Positions 13,613 to 26,459 of a DNA stretch of 64,000 nucleotides are shown here, one piece after another (the first letter of the stretch is position 1; every line of letters begins with the position of its first letter). Both the position numbers and the translations under genes were made by a program. The DNA lies in NCBI GenBank assembly GCA_034359265.1, contig CP136890.1, positions 84,159,501 to 84,223,500 of the forward strand, in the 5' to 3' direction. This stretch comes from Canna indica (Eukaryota; Streptophyta; Magnoliopsida; Zingiberales; Cannaceae). The notes below the pieces were generated by a model. That model ran no database searches. It had not been told where the DNA came from and saw only the letters and a list, made by a program, of their open reading frames with translations.

Positions 13613-16600
13613 TTACAACTTGACATTTGAATAAGAGTCATATAATAAAGTTGTTGCAAGCTCCAACCGAAACCTTTTCATATTCTGTTGATTCCAGTCT
13701 ATTGGTTCTAATTTAATCAAATATTCAATATACTTCATCAGAAAGATACCACAATCAACACTCATATTTTGTTGAGGACATTCAAATATTTCTGTTCTCC
13801 AACCTTCCGATTTCATTTGGATGCTAAGGTTGAGGCATATGACATCCAAATGTTCATTTGGCATGGATTGAAGCATTGAAACATTATCCTCAAAATCTTG
13901 GGATGAGCCATGGTAGGACCACATTGAATTTAGATGAAAGAATAATTTTTGCTCAATGTCCACCACAAGGAGATGCCAATGTCCTCTGGTATCTTGTTCT
14001 TGATTTGAATGACGGAGGCGGCTACTATTAATGAGCATAAAAATATATTTAGGAATAGAAGACACGACTGATGACCTTTGAATTGAATTCAATGCAGCAG
14101 CCCCATGACTTCTATAATATCTCTATAAAAAGAAATAACTTTTTTTAGTCTAAAAGTGCAAAAGTAATGAATCTATACTTTATCAAAACTATAGAATGTC
14201 ATTAATACATAGAAAAACCTAACTTCCATACTCTGAAAGTGCAAAACTAATGATTCCATACTTTGAGAAAACTTTGGAATTCCAAGAAATAAATCATTAA
14301 TCAATTTTCATACTTTATCAAAACTATAAAATGCCATTAATACACAGAAAAATCCAACTTCCATACTTTGGAAGTGCAAAACTAATGATTCCATACTTTG
14401 AGAAAACTTTGGAATTCCAAGAAATAAACCATTAACCAATATTCATACTTTATCAAAACTATAGAATGCCATTAATACACAAAAAAACCCAACTTTCATA
14501 CTTTGAGAAAACTCTGGAATTCCAAGAAATAAACCATCAACCAATTTCCATATTTTATCAAAACTATAGAATGCCATTAATACACAGAAAAATACAACTT
14601 TCATACTCTGGAAGTGCAAAACTAATGATTCCATACTTTGAGAAAACTCTGGAATTCCAAGAAATAAACCATTAACAAAATTCCATACTTTATCAAAACT
14701 ATATAATGTCATTAATACACAGAAAAATCCAACTTTCATACTCTTAAAGTGCAAAACTAATGATTCCATACTTTGAGAAAACTCTGGAATACCAAGAAAT
14801 AAACCATTAACCAATTTTCCATACTTTATCAAAACTATAGAATGCCATTAATACACAAAAAAACCCAACTTCCATACTGTGGAAGTGCAAAACTAATGAT
14901 TTCATACTTTGAGAAAACTTTGAAATACCAAGAAATAAACCATTAACCAATTTTCATACTTTATCAAAACTATAGAATGCCATTAATACACAAAAAAACC
15001 CAACTTCCATACTCTGGAAGTGCGAAACTAATGATTCCATACTTTGAGAAAACTATGGAATTCTAAAATTTTGCAAAATAAATGATAAATTTACCTAAAA
15101 AATTATGCCCAAATATATATGATTAGTTGGGCTGCTACAAGAATTCCTTAATAAGATTGACGCGTAGCCATCAATTGTGTCGTCGTCAATGAGCTCATCA
15201 AAGTCTAGTATATTCCATAAACATTCCAAATTTAAAAAGTAGTGCCCACATCTCCAAATATAATCATTGCTCAACCTAAATCAAATAAAAAATACTAATA
15301 AGTATTCAATCTAATTTGTTGTCCCTCAATAAATACTAGACTCACTCTAATTTCTAATGTATTCACTCATAAATATAATTATTGTCCCGCAATAATAATT
15401 TAAATTATAATAACACTCATTCTAATTTATTCAAAGATAGAAGTAAATTGGCAATATCCTCGTCATCTTTGAATTCATTTCTTATCTGCATAAAAAATAA
15501 GAAGAGAGTTATTGTCATTATAGTTATTTGGCTACATCCTTATATACTTCGAAGAATTCAATTTTTACCTTTCAAAGAATTTTTCTTTTTTTGGCTACAT
15601 GTTTTTTAATAACTTTTTCGGCTGCATCCTCATCTTCATCATCCATACTTAAATTCAATGGAAAAATTGATGTGGTATCTTTTGTCTCTTGTTTGGACCT
15701 CTTAGTGTATCTCTTTGCAACAGCTTTTTTCTTTCTTTTGCTTGGCTCCGGGCTTGCAACAGTAATGATGGTTGGCTCTGGGCTTGCAACAACAACTTTG
15801 GTTGGTTCCGGGCTTGGGACAACAATTTCTTCAACCTTTTTTTGAAATTTTTTGGCTTTTTTGCCATTTATTTTCTGCCACAGGGGGGTTCCCCTCCTTT
15901 CCCTCAAATTATATTTATTCTTTTGAATCGATGCCCTCCTAACAATAGTCCTATATACAATGCTGGGGTGAGATGACACGCATTAATAGTAGATCTCTTC
16001 TTCTGCCTTATGTTTTCCTTCATTTCCCTTCACAAATATCTATTTATGTGTTCTTGGCAGTATTCCGTTACAAAATCAATCAGCAAATCTTCGGCCATCT
16101 GAAAAAAATTACATAATAAAAAGTCATTTTATAGTTTGGTGAAAGTATGGAATTAGAGAAAATACTATTAAACTAGAATAGATATGTAACTTCATACCTT
16201 AGTGCGTGGCCGGAATAAAAGTTGTTCTTCGGCTGAAGGAATAAGATTTTCAACAACTTCAAAATGGGTCACAGCCTCCCATTTGGACTCAAGGGTCCTT
16301 GTTTGCTAGTTTACAATATCTCATTTCCACAATATGAGCTTATTTGGTATGACTCTGGGAACCAAAATGTGAATATGTTCAAAAAACCAACCCTGTCAAA
16401 GAAAACATAATCCATAAAACATCTTATTAACAATATAAAATAAAATATTGACATAAAAAATATCATACTGACCAACAAAAGAATAACACAACCACACATG
16501 TAGGTGGCAGCTGGGTTAGCTTGCTGTTGTTCAACTACTAATCTAATTATTTCCCCAATTGAGGAGATTTGTTCGGCTACAAATGAATATATACAATTGG

Positions 16601-17250
16601 ACCAATTGTACTTACTAATGTCATTCAAGTTATCTACATAACCCAACAAATAACCCGGTACACGATATCCGGGAGTACAAAATAATATACAGGAAAATAC
16701 ATATAAAATATACAAACGACAAAAAATCCTCTATATCTTGAAGATTGTTGGAGCCATGCACTTGAATCATTAGGTCTTCAATTTGTGTCCTGCTAGGTGC
16801 TACTCCATCCGAAAAATTTGGCCTTCATATAGCCCTCGCAAGTGGCTTCACTTGCCTCTGGAGTTAGAATTATTTCTCCATGATTAGGCAGACCTAAGAG
16901 GAGAGTCACGTCAGATTCTGAAAACGTCACCTCCTTTCCTTTGAAGTTAAAAACTAGGTCTTTCACCCACTACTTTATAATTAAGAGAAGCAAATTCCTA
17001 GATATCGGGAATTCTCCTATGTCCAGGAATATTCCAAAAGGGGTGGTTTGTATCAGAGCATTCTCTTGTGCACTTATGTGAATGCTTTGCAGGTTGCCCC
17101 AATTGTGCTCTGAACTTAGTCGGAGGAACCTTCTGAATCTGTCTACATAGCAAGTCCATTGAAGGACATGTCCATGTCCTTTTACCACTCTTGAGGGTGG
17201 TGCATAAGAGGGTTCTACTAACTTTGTTCCACAACCTTCATCTTGTTGAT
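13613..17250 (-). pseudogene. ULP1/C48 cysteine-protease-like gene of the MULE (Kaonashi type), disabled
   Basis: Read on the minus strand, the N-terminal part (about 17190-16740) encodes PFGIFLDI...FPISRNLLLLIIK, a stop, then WVKDLVFNFKGKEVTFSESD and LLLGLPNHGE. This W..D..F...G..V.F...D..LLLGLP pattern is usual in plant transposon ULP1 proteins. Further exons follow: ESKWEAVTHFEVVENLIPSA (about 16300-16200, ending TK|GTATGA), MAEDLLIDFVTEYCQEHI (about 16100), and a Lys/Arg-rich exon with three SPEPT repeats (15979-15572). DFDELIDDDTIDGYASILLR lies at about 15210-15140. The protease core is at 14092-13613, with GHWHLLVVD, CPQQNMSVDCGIF and YIEYL. In that last frame His38, Gln107/108 and Cys114 fit the catalytic set, but the usual Asp is Asn55 (FFHLNSM). 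In-frame stops and frame changes make it a pseudogene. The family removes SUMO-like modifiers; its use to the transposon is unknown. Confidence 0.82.
14172..15062. repeat. tandem array B: seven units of about 135 bp inside the ULP1-like gene
   Basis: Units begin ATACTTTATCAAAACTATAG near 14174, 14309, 14444, 14549, 14683, 14820 and 14955. Spacing is 134-137 bp except for one shortened 105-bp unit. Each unit contains the motif CCATACT three times: before TATCAAAACTATAGAA, before CTGGAAGTGCAAAAC, and before TTGAGAAAACTTTGGAA. All are partial palindromes related to array A. The array sits in what would be an intron between the DELIDDD exon and the protease exon. Confidence 0.9.
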
Positions 17251-17457
17251 TTGGAACTTGCTGACTTCTATAATCAATTGGGTCTGCAACATAAGTAGTT
17301 TGTTGTTTAAAAAATAAGATAAGATCTAATCGTTAATAAACAAAGAAAACAACAGACTCATACCTACAAAGCTAACCTTGCGAGTATTGTGTCGGGTCCT
17401 CATTTTCCAAATGTAATTCTAAAAAAACTAAGCGCCACATTTTATTGAAAATAAATG

Positions 17458-18505
17458 AATCATTGGATCAATGACATATACAAGTCTATATAAGCCTTAA
17501 TGTTTCAATATTGGACTAATTTATGACCCATATATGATTTTTTCATACTTTTCCAAAAGTGTAGAAAGGAACTGAATTTATAATATTTCAAAAATATTTT
17601 AATAAATTTGCCAATAAACTATATATTGAAGTCAAGATTAAGCTAATTAATGCAATATTAACCTAATTTATGCCAATTCCATACTTTTGCAAAAGTATGA
17701 AATTGCATTTACATTATATTATTTCATAAGTTTATCAACTTATATGTCTGTAATAGGGTCATATAAAACCAAATAGTATTTGGACTCAAATAAAATAGTA
17801 TTCCGTACTTCTTTAAAAGTCTATAACTAACAAAAAAAATTAGATTTCATTCAAAATATGGAATCATTGGATAAATGAAATATAGAAGTCTATATAAGCC
17901 TTAATGTTTCAATATTGGACTAATTTATGATCCATACATGACCATTCCATACTTTTCCAAAAGTGTGGAAAGGAACTGAATTTATAATATTTTAAAAGTA
18001 TTTCAATAAATTTGCCAATAAACTATATATAGAAGTCAACATTAAGCTAATTAATGAATATTATCCTAATTTATGACAATTCCATACTTTCGCAAAAGTA
18101 TGAAATTGCATTTACATTATATTATTTCATAAGTTTATCAACATATATGCATGTAATAGAGTCATATATATAAAACCAAATAGTACTTGGACTCAAATAA
18201 AATAAAATATTACTCAATAAAATAGTATACCATACTTCTTTAAAAGTCTATAACTAAAAAAATAACTAGATTTTATTCAAAATATGAAATCAATATATAC
18301 ATGCATATATAAATCTATATAAAGCTAATTAATGCAATATTACCCTAATTATTGACAAATTCATACTTTTGCAAAAGTATGAAATCACATTAAAATCATA
18401 CTATTTAATTTCTATAAATCTTGAAAATTTGAAATTAGGACACAAGCTCATAAATGACTCCAATATTATCAAATAGTATTCAATATAACAGTATTCCTTA
18501 CTTTT
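17458..18505. repeat. tandem array C: about 410-bp higher-order units, three palindromes per unit
   Basis: One unit (17458 to about 17865) is repeated from about 17866, and a third partial copy ends near 18505. Palindromic sites of the type CATACTTTTGCAAAAGTATG (perfect at 17680-17699 and 18362-18381) or close variants occur near 17543, 17678, 17801, 17945, 18080, 18229, 18360 and 18493. The steps are 123-149 bp and mostly near 135, so this looks like a higher-order version of the period in arrays A and B. It lies upstream of the recognisable exons of the ULP1-like gene. Confidence 0.85.
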
Positions 18506-18572
18506 GCAGAAGTATGAAATTACATTGAAATTAAATGTGTAATGTGTAACAATTAAAGATAATAAATAAAAA

Positions 18573-18960
18573 CTAATGAAGCAGTTCATAAAAGTTGGAA
18601 TTTATACCACTTGGATTTGAAAAATTAGGGCAAACCATCAAAGTTACAGTGAGGAGCTTACTTGCGGGGTTAGGAGCTTTAAAGAACTTATGCGGAGAAT
18701 GAGACGGTAACACTGAGGTATGATGCGGCGATTGGAGCGATTTGGGAGGCAACAAAGGACGCGAGAACACAGGGTGACGATTTGCTTCAAGGGCTTTGTG
18801 CGGGATGCGAGAACACATGGTCGCGGTTTCCTTCCAGGGATTCGGCCGGAGAAAACAACAAAGGACGGCGATTTTCTTCCGGCGATTCAAGCGGCGACAA
18901 CGACGACAAAGGAAGACGAAAGGGTGATCGGTAAAAAAGTAAAAAGTAAGATCAATCAGT
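18573..18960 (-). other. GC-richer segment, candidate 5-prime leader of the ULP1-like gene
   Basis: This segment stands out from the AT-rich arrays and carries a 105-codon minus-strand frame (18890-18573) without family features. Its position just inside the right terminal repeat, upstream of a minus-strand gene, suits a promoter or leader exon. The left end of the element has a similar GC-richer segment (about 8560-8860) upstream of the transposase. The function is inferred from position only. Confidence 0.35.
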
Positions 18961-19007
18961 AAAAAAGATAAAAAGTAGTAGAGATGAGCGGGAAACCCTA
19001 TGAACCA

Positions 19008-19192
19008 GTTTTTTTCATTAAACCCTATTGAACCGATTCAAATTTTGTTGAATCGATTGGCCAGCGTCCAAACCAATAACCAGGGGCAAAATCGAAAAAA
19101 TCAACTTTAATTTATGATTTTGGGAATATCCAATTGAAAGTTATGGATTTGAAAAAAAAAGAGAAGAAAATTATGATTTTGAGTATTTGCTC
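19008..19192 (-). repeat. right terminal inverted repeat of the MULE
   Basis: Read on the minus strand from 19192 it starts GAGCAAATACTCAAAATCAT and follows the left repeat with scattered substitutions. It is followed by the 9-bp target duplication ATTTATGTT at 19193-19201. Confidence 0.88.
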
Positions 19193-19201
19193 ATTTATGT
19201 T

Positions 19202-20351
19202 TAAACTTTAAACTGAAATCATATGAAAATGGAGAGCTAAGCTTGAAAAAATGGTCATGGAGCAGAACTCTAATTAATTGTTCATATATGAGCAGCTGAG
19301 CTCATTCGTACTTCTACTAATTAATAATGTTTGTAAAACATGATGATTTTTTTTATAATAAAAATAAAATATCATAAAAAGTGATCAGATTAGAATTGAA
19401 ACTTTAGATCTCTAGGCAACATGTTGTATGTTGCCACCAACTATACTATTCATAGTTGGCTTGTAAACATGATGCTTATTTATAAAGTATATATTTATGA
19501 ATGAGTATACGTTATTTGTAAATGTAGCGCAATCATAGAATTACAATAAATTCAAATTTATTTATTTAATTTAAATGAAGTCTTACTCGTGGCTTGGTTT
19601 GTTTGCAATCAATGAATGACAATATGGTCCTGCAACTAATAAACTAGAAAATACGTATTTCAGCGATTATGTTGGGATTCAAATATCAAATCTACTAGTA
19701 ACACCGGATGTTACTATCAGTTGTACTACAAGTGGGTTCGCTAATATAAGCACTTTTATATTATCAAATTTCAAAATACGAATGTAAAATATTTTATTAC
19801 ATAACAAGACATTCATAATATGTTCAAATAATCATAATCATGATATAATTAATTATTATTGTTTGATTTACTTTTGATTTAAAATATTTTTATTTAATGA
19901 TCATTCGTTTACTTGCACGTGCAAAAATTTCTCAATAATTTCAAATTTATAATTTTATAATTTTATTTTTTATCAACTAATTAATCATATACTAATCGAT
20001 AATTGTATATGTCTGAATCAACTAACGTGATTCTGCTAACGATCGAATATTTGATAGTTAATCGATTTTGATTTCAAATTATAACTTAAAAATTCGAACG
20101 ATTTCGGATATTAAATTTTATGAATGATTTTAATTTTGATTATTCATATATAAATTAATTGAACCGTTGTCGCCTCCGTCCCTAACGAATGTTGTGTGTC
20201 TTATCGTGTCAATAATCTTTTAATCAAGGATTTAAATAATAAAACTGAAGTAGTTTTAATTAAAATGAGCACACTAATATAATGTTATATGTAACGTTAC
20301 ACCTTATATAACTTTATCGTTCCGAAGAGTTATATCGTGTCAATGTGAGTA
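19202..20351. other. intergenic AT-rich DNA
   Basis: About 1.15 kb without open frames of interest, repeats or RNA genes that I can recognise. Confidence 0.5.
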
Positions 20352-20359
20352 TTAATACT

Positions 20360-20928
20360 TAGGGGTGAGCAAAATTTATCGATTAATCGAATTAACCGAT
20401 TAACCGATCGAACCGAACCCGAATTAATCGAACCGAATTTTCCGAATAATTTTCGGTTCGATTAACGGTTAAAAAAATATAAGTTTTCGGTTTTCAATTC
20501 AGTTCAGTAAATTAACCAATCGGTTCGGTTAATTACCGAATTAACCGAATTATATATTAAGTATAACAAAAATACAAATATATCATATATTGTTATTAGC
20601 TAAATTGGTTATGTTTGATTGCAATTATAAGGTTCAAATCCCAGTAAGTTATTTATATTTATTGTTTTAATTTATACTTAGAATATATATAGTTTAGTAA
20701 TAATTATTGTCAAATAATATCTATTGATGTAGTGGTTAAGGTGTAAAAATAATAATTGAGAGGTCTATGGTTTGAATCTTAGCAATTTATATTTATTTGA
20801 ATTTTATTCGATAATTTCGGTCAGTTAACTGAACCAAACCGAATTTTCTCGATTAATTCGGTCGATTAACCAAAAATTTCGGTTCAAAAAATAATTAATA
20901 AAATATATAAAAGTTCGGTTAACCCCTA
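20360..20928. mobile_element. hAT-type MITE with perfect 8-bp target duplication
   Basis: The ends TAGGGGTGAGC (20360 on) and TTAACCCCTA (ending 20928) form a short inverted repeat (TAGGGGT perfect). The element is 569 bp long and is flanked by TTAATACT on both sides (20352-20359 and 20929-20936). An 8-bp duplication with TAGGGG termini is typical of hAT elements. The subterminal parts are full of CGGTTCGGTT / AACCGAATTAACCG motifs in both orientations, and the centre carries two tRNA-like modules. It has no coding capacity. Confidence 0.9.
20595..20790 (+). repeat. two tandem tRNA-like (A-box/B-box) modules inside the hAT MITE
   Basis: Module 1 has TTAGCTAAATTGG (about 20595) and GGTTCAAATCC (20631-20641). 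Module 2 has GATGTAGTGGTTAAGG (about 20725) and GGTTTGAATCTT (20769-20780). The second element of each pair resembles the polymerase III B-box (GGTTCGANTCC) and the spacing suits a tRNA. Each module is followed by TTTATATTTATT. No complete tRNA cloverleaf is evident, so these are tRNA- or SINE-derived pieces and not genes. Confidence 0.5.
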
Positions 20929-21117
20929 TTAATACTTAAGAACATTTTTACTTTGTTGGATAAAGTGGTACGATAGAAAATGAATTAACATTTATTATTT
21001 ATTTAATATATATTATATAATATATTAATTTTAAAAAATTCATATTTAAATTTTTCTTATTTATTATTCAATCTAACGTTTTTCTATCCAACAAACAAAC
21101 TTATCATAATAGTATAG

Positions 21118-22458
<1,341 letters not shown>

Positions 22459-22633
22459 TGCTTTTGTTAAATGTGTTTATCAGAGATTATTTTGGCGTGG
22501 GGCATGTGTAGCTGTATTGCTTTCTGATTATGTTTTTTATGTGTTGTTTCTGTTAATGCTTGTGTTCTTGTTACATTGTGGAAAACATGATTATTTCGTT
22601 ATAAAAAAGTATTTGCAATACATGTTCTGTTGA

Positions 22634-22639
22634 AATAAA
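22634..22639 (+). other. candidate polyadenylation signal of the PRISE gene
   Basis: AATAAA lies 176 bp after the stop codon, downstream of a T-rich 3-prime leader. It is the best match to the canonical signal in the region, but plant signals are loose and transcript ends were not seen. Confidence 0.4.
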
Positions 22640-24334
22640 AATAGCATATTGGTTTTAGGTTATGAGGCTTCGAAAAATTTGTTTGTGTATACTGAATTTT
22701 ACAATTGTACCTGTTAAAATTGCCATCTTGTGCTATGCATCAGATATTCAGATATTTTCCTTTTAGAAAAGATCTATATTGTATTTTATATTTGCACAAG
22801 GTACTTTCTCTAATGCTCAACTATTCCGGTCATCTAGCATAGCACCTCTTTTGCTTGTTCTGTCGTACATTCATTCTTATGAAAAGAATGCTTTGTTCTT
22901 TTGTTCACTGTTAACAAACCACAATGGTAAGTCATCTTCCTTTGGGAAGTAGAATATAGCTGTCACTAGATGAAGTTTCTTTATATATGCCACTTTCAAC
23001 TTGAAGAACTTTCTTCTACAATGACTAACATGGAAGTATTTTTGTTATCTTGGGCTCTCATAGTATTATCTTAGCTTCTGGAATAGCTTTTGATTTATAG
23101 CAGGACTTAGGTCTGGGCCCAATTTTAAAACACACTAATACTAGTTAAGAAATATTAAGAGGAATATTTCTATTTTTTGGTAGGAAAGCAATCTTGTTTA
23201 ACATTCATGAGAGAAGAATGGGAAACAAGATAAGGGGAAGGAGGGAAAAAAATAAAAGGAAGAGGAATAAATGCCAGCATTCATATAGGCAAATGAAAAG
23301 AAATACCAGGAAGGAAATAAATTATTGGATGACATAATTGCTCCTTGAATTACTCCTCTAATTATTCTTACTTAATATGTCTAACACCTCTCTCAAACTC
23401 AAGATGAAGACTAAAGTATTTGAGTTTGAAAACTAAAATTTTGAAAAATAGATAAAAAAACTGAGTTGCAAACACAACATATGAACCAAAACTTGTTTAT
23501 GTAGATATATCCTGTACATTCACGACAGGAGGAAATGGTTTTCTGAGAAATGCATAAAAGGAAGCAAGACCACATTCAGAGAGTGCTTGGAGAAAGACAC
23601 AAGAACCACTAAGATGTACACTTCAGATAGGCATGTTGCACTAAGAGAGAGGCAAGGTCTTTAACAAAGGTGCATATGCGGATGAATAAGTTTCAAACAG
23701 ATATATTTAATGTGATGCATGGGGTTAATTAGAGATGATTTTCATGGAGATGTAAGTTGAAGACGTGTTGAGGAAGCGTCCTTAAGATGCAATGTTGAAA
23801 ATGCACATTGGAAAAGATTGCTGAGGATGCGGCATCGAGAATAGTGCACACTAGAGCAGTTTGTAGGATGATGCAGTGCTAGGACAAGTATACATCAGAG
23901 CTGCCTGCTCAGGATGTGGTGTTGAGAGTAGTGACACACTAAAACAACATGCTAAGGATGTGCGGCATATTATAATATTAAAAAAATAGATATAGAGAGA
24001 ATTAAAGAAAGGAAAAAAGTTAAGAGGAAGAGATGAAGGAAGAAGGGAAGGAGACAAGGATATGTGGAAGGCATGGGATTTTTTAAAGATAAAAAGGGGT
24101 TGATGCAATAAAGACACAATGTACCCCTTTCCTTGCAACTGACATGGATGTCCTACTAGCCACCACTCAACTTGCTGATGAAGATGATAGAACATGCAAT
24201 GGGATTGATTTGTGGTAGTTCTCAAGCACTAAGTGGCGACAATAATGAAATAGAAAAAAAAAGGAAAGAAGGAAGAAACATAAGATGAAGAGAGAACCAG
24301 ACAACGATGACTAGGGCTTCATCTACCAAGATAT
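22640..24334. other. intergenic region with one arm of a distant direct repeat
   Basis: I see no gene here. A segment of about 70 bp (about 23310-23382: ATAAATTATTGGATGACATA ... TAATATGTCTAA) is repeated in direct orientation at about 24996-25068. The stretch between about 23400 and 24240 has the feel of decayed retroelement DNA, but no protein motif can be recognised. Confidence 0.4.
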
Positions 24335-24913
24335 AGAGAAATTTGGGAAAACCATAAAAATTGTATGATTTATTGATTTATTTGCAAAACCATAGCTTTT
24401 TTAATAATATGCCCAAATTGCCCCCCCCCCCAAATTCTATTCATTTACTTAATTCTAATTATATTGGCAGTTAAGGACTTTGATCAAAGGCCCTAACTGC
24501 TTATATATACATTTTAATATAGAGGAAATTTTAGATTTGATATGCTTATGAAATTAGTAAACCTAACAACCTAAAATCTGATGTTAATCGTAGTTATATT
24601 AGCACTTAGAGACTTCCAAAGTCCCATATATATATATATTAGGGACTTTTCACCAAAGTCCCTAACTGCCAACATAAATGCAATTAGCATCTCATTTTAG
24701 GCTGTTATATTTATTAATTTCATAAGCATGTCAAATTTAAAATTTTGCATATATAAGCTATAAGGGACTTTGATCAAATTCCCTAATTGCCTAATTATAT
24801 TAAGGGGCAATTTAGGTATATTATAAAAAAAATATGATTTTGACAAATACTATAAAGTATTTATGACTTTGCCAATAAACCATAAATTTTTTATGGTTTT
24901 TCCAAATTTCTCT
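24335..24913. mobile_element. Mutator-like MITE with long imperfect inverted repeats
   Basis: The left end AGAGAAATTTGGGAAAACCA and the reverse complement of the right end, AGAGAAATTTGGAAAAACCA, continue to match for about 60 bp (ATAAAAATT.TATG.TTTATTG). The element is 579 bp. AAGATAT directly precedes 24335 and directly follows 24913, an apparent 7-bp direct repeat. Its interior holds repeated GGGACTTT..CAAA..CCCTAACTGCC segments in both orientations, and a C homopolymer (about 24420-24431). Long terminal repeats suggest a Mutator origin, though the duplication is shorter than the usual 9 bp. Confidence 0.75.
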
Positions 24914-26459
24914 AAGATATATTAGTAGTAATTTTATAGTAGATTGATCACATTAGGAGTACAATGCTAGCCCTGATATCAATATATCAAAGAAAATAAA
25001 TTGTTGGATCACATAATTGCTTCAGTAATTACTTCTCTAATTATTCATATCTAATATGTTTAACTATACCTATTGCAGACAATAATAATATTGTTAAAAA
25101 AGCTGAAGGAAAAGAATAAATGAGTTAGGTTGTTGCTACTGAAAGTTATACTATCATAATGCATTATGTCAATCTTCAATGTAATGGTAAGAAGAAAAAG
25201 AACTATACTTGAATAACTGCTCAAAATTTGATTCAAACAAAGATTGAAGAAACCGTACTAATGTTATCTCTGCTCTCTGTGCGAACTCTTTCTTGTCATG
25301 AAGTTTTAAAAATTGTAGCCGTTCAGTTTACATTTTGAATTTCAGGCTTCACTCTATGTGGGTCATAAGAATTAGCTTAATACTTGTAAACTTATCACCT
25401 GTATGATCATTTTCCACATTATATTTTTATTCAGCAAGCGTTTCTTGTTTCAGTTCATGATGTTTTGTTCTGTCTTTTAACTGTTCTATTTTGTTTCTTT
25501 TTTCAGTTATATGAATTACAATTCAATTGTTGGTTTCAAACCTATTTTCTTGCTTAACGTAACTAAGATCCATTCTTATTTGCTCTTTGTGATTCTTAGT
25601 AGCTACTGGTGACTTAAAGGTTTCCTATTTTTAATGCATGGAGCTTCTTCAGTAAGTGCCTACTGCGATCTATTATCATATTCTCTGTAGACTTCATCCT
25701 TCATACTTTGCTATGAAGAACAAGGTTAGAACACCTTTTAATATTCCTGAGTAGAAATGCGGAGTTCTACACGTTTTTAGAAACACATTGGGTTTTGCAT
25801 TTTAAGTTCTTCACTATAATGTGATCATAACACCCATATAGTCATATGGATCCATCATAAGTTCGTTGAGCTCTTCATTTCATATAATGTGCTCTTCCAT
25901 GTCAGTTTATGATAACATGATCATTTTCTGTTCCCTTTCCTTCTCCATAATGTCTGAGTTACTATGAACCAATTCTTTTCTTTAATTTTTCCGTATCTGT
26001 ATGCTTCCTATCTTACGTAGTCTCAACTTGGATCAGAGACTGGGATTTACTATACACTTCAATTAATTTGTTCAGAGCTGAAATGTTTTGACTTTACCTT
26101 CACAGAAATAATTCATGGCTTTTCTTTTAGTTAGAACTAATGTTTGAAGAGAGGTTGAATGATTTGGAAACATACTATGCAGGGTTTGCTATCATATTTA
26201 AGCTTTGATAATGAATGTTTGCATCTAGGTACTGAACACGTCTCACATAGGGTGAATACTTGGTTGTATTTGTTGGGATTTATGTGTAGGATATACTACC
26301 AGCAGTTGCTTACAAGCATTTATAATTTAAAGAGGCTTGCTCATAATTTGGATGTTGACTCGTCCAAAAGAAAGGGATTTGGCATATTTTCAACCCCACA
26401 TATGAACAATTTGATGTATGGGAATTTTTGACTTTGGCATAATTTATCTGAACTCATTA
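24914..26459. other. intergenic region, no recognised gene
   Basis: It contains the second arm of the direct repeat noted above (about 24996-25068). The open frame at 26159-26431 has no family features. T-rich, intron-like composition runs from about 25300 to 26100, but I could not connect it to any coding exon. Confidence 0.4.

Larger units (their letters stand above)
8376..19192 (+). mobile_element. complete Mutator-like element (MULE) with transposase and ULP1-like genes
   Basis: The element is 10,817 bp long. Its ends GAGCAAATACCCAAAATCAT (8376 on) and the reverse complement of the sequence ending at 19192 form inverted repeats of about 180 bp, both running through a block of TTTTTCGATTTTGCCCCT. 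The flanks carry an identical 9-bp direct repeat ATTTATGTT (8367-8375 and 19193-19201), the target duplication length expected for Mutator. Inside are a MuDR-type transposase pseudogene (+) and a convergent ULP1/C48-protease-like pseudogene (-). This gene pairing is known from Kaonashi-type MULEs in dicots. Three tandem arrays fill the space between and within the genes. Intact ends and duplication mark it as one insertion event, while the stop-ridden genes show that it is now non-autonomous. Confidence 0.93.

Noticed and set aside
14172..15062. CRISPR-like regular array (seven units with a 135-bp period)
   Set aside because: The whole unit is repeated with no unique spacers, the host is a plant, and the array lies inside a Mutator-like element. 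It is a tandem repeat.
15528..15976. Plus-strand frames rich in Phe/Leu
   Set aside because: They are antisense to the Lys/Arg- and SPEPT-repeat exon of the ULP1-like pseudogene on the minus strand.
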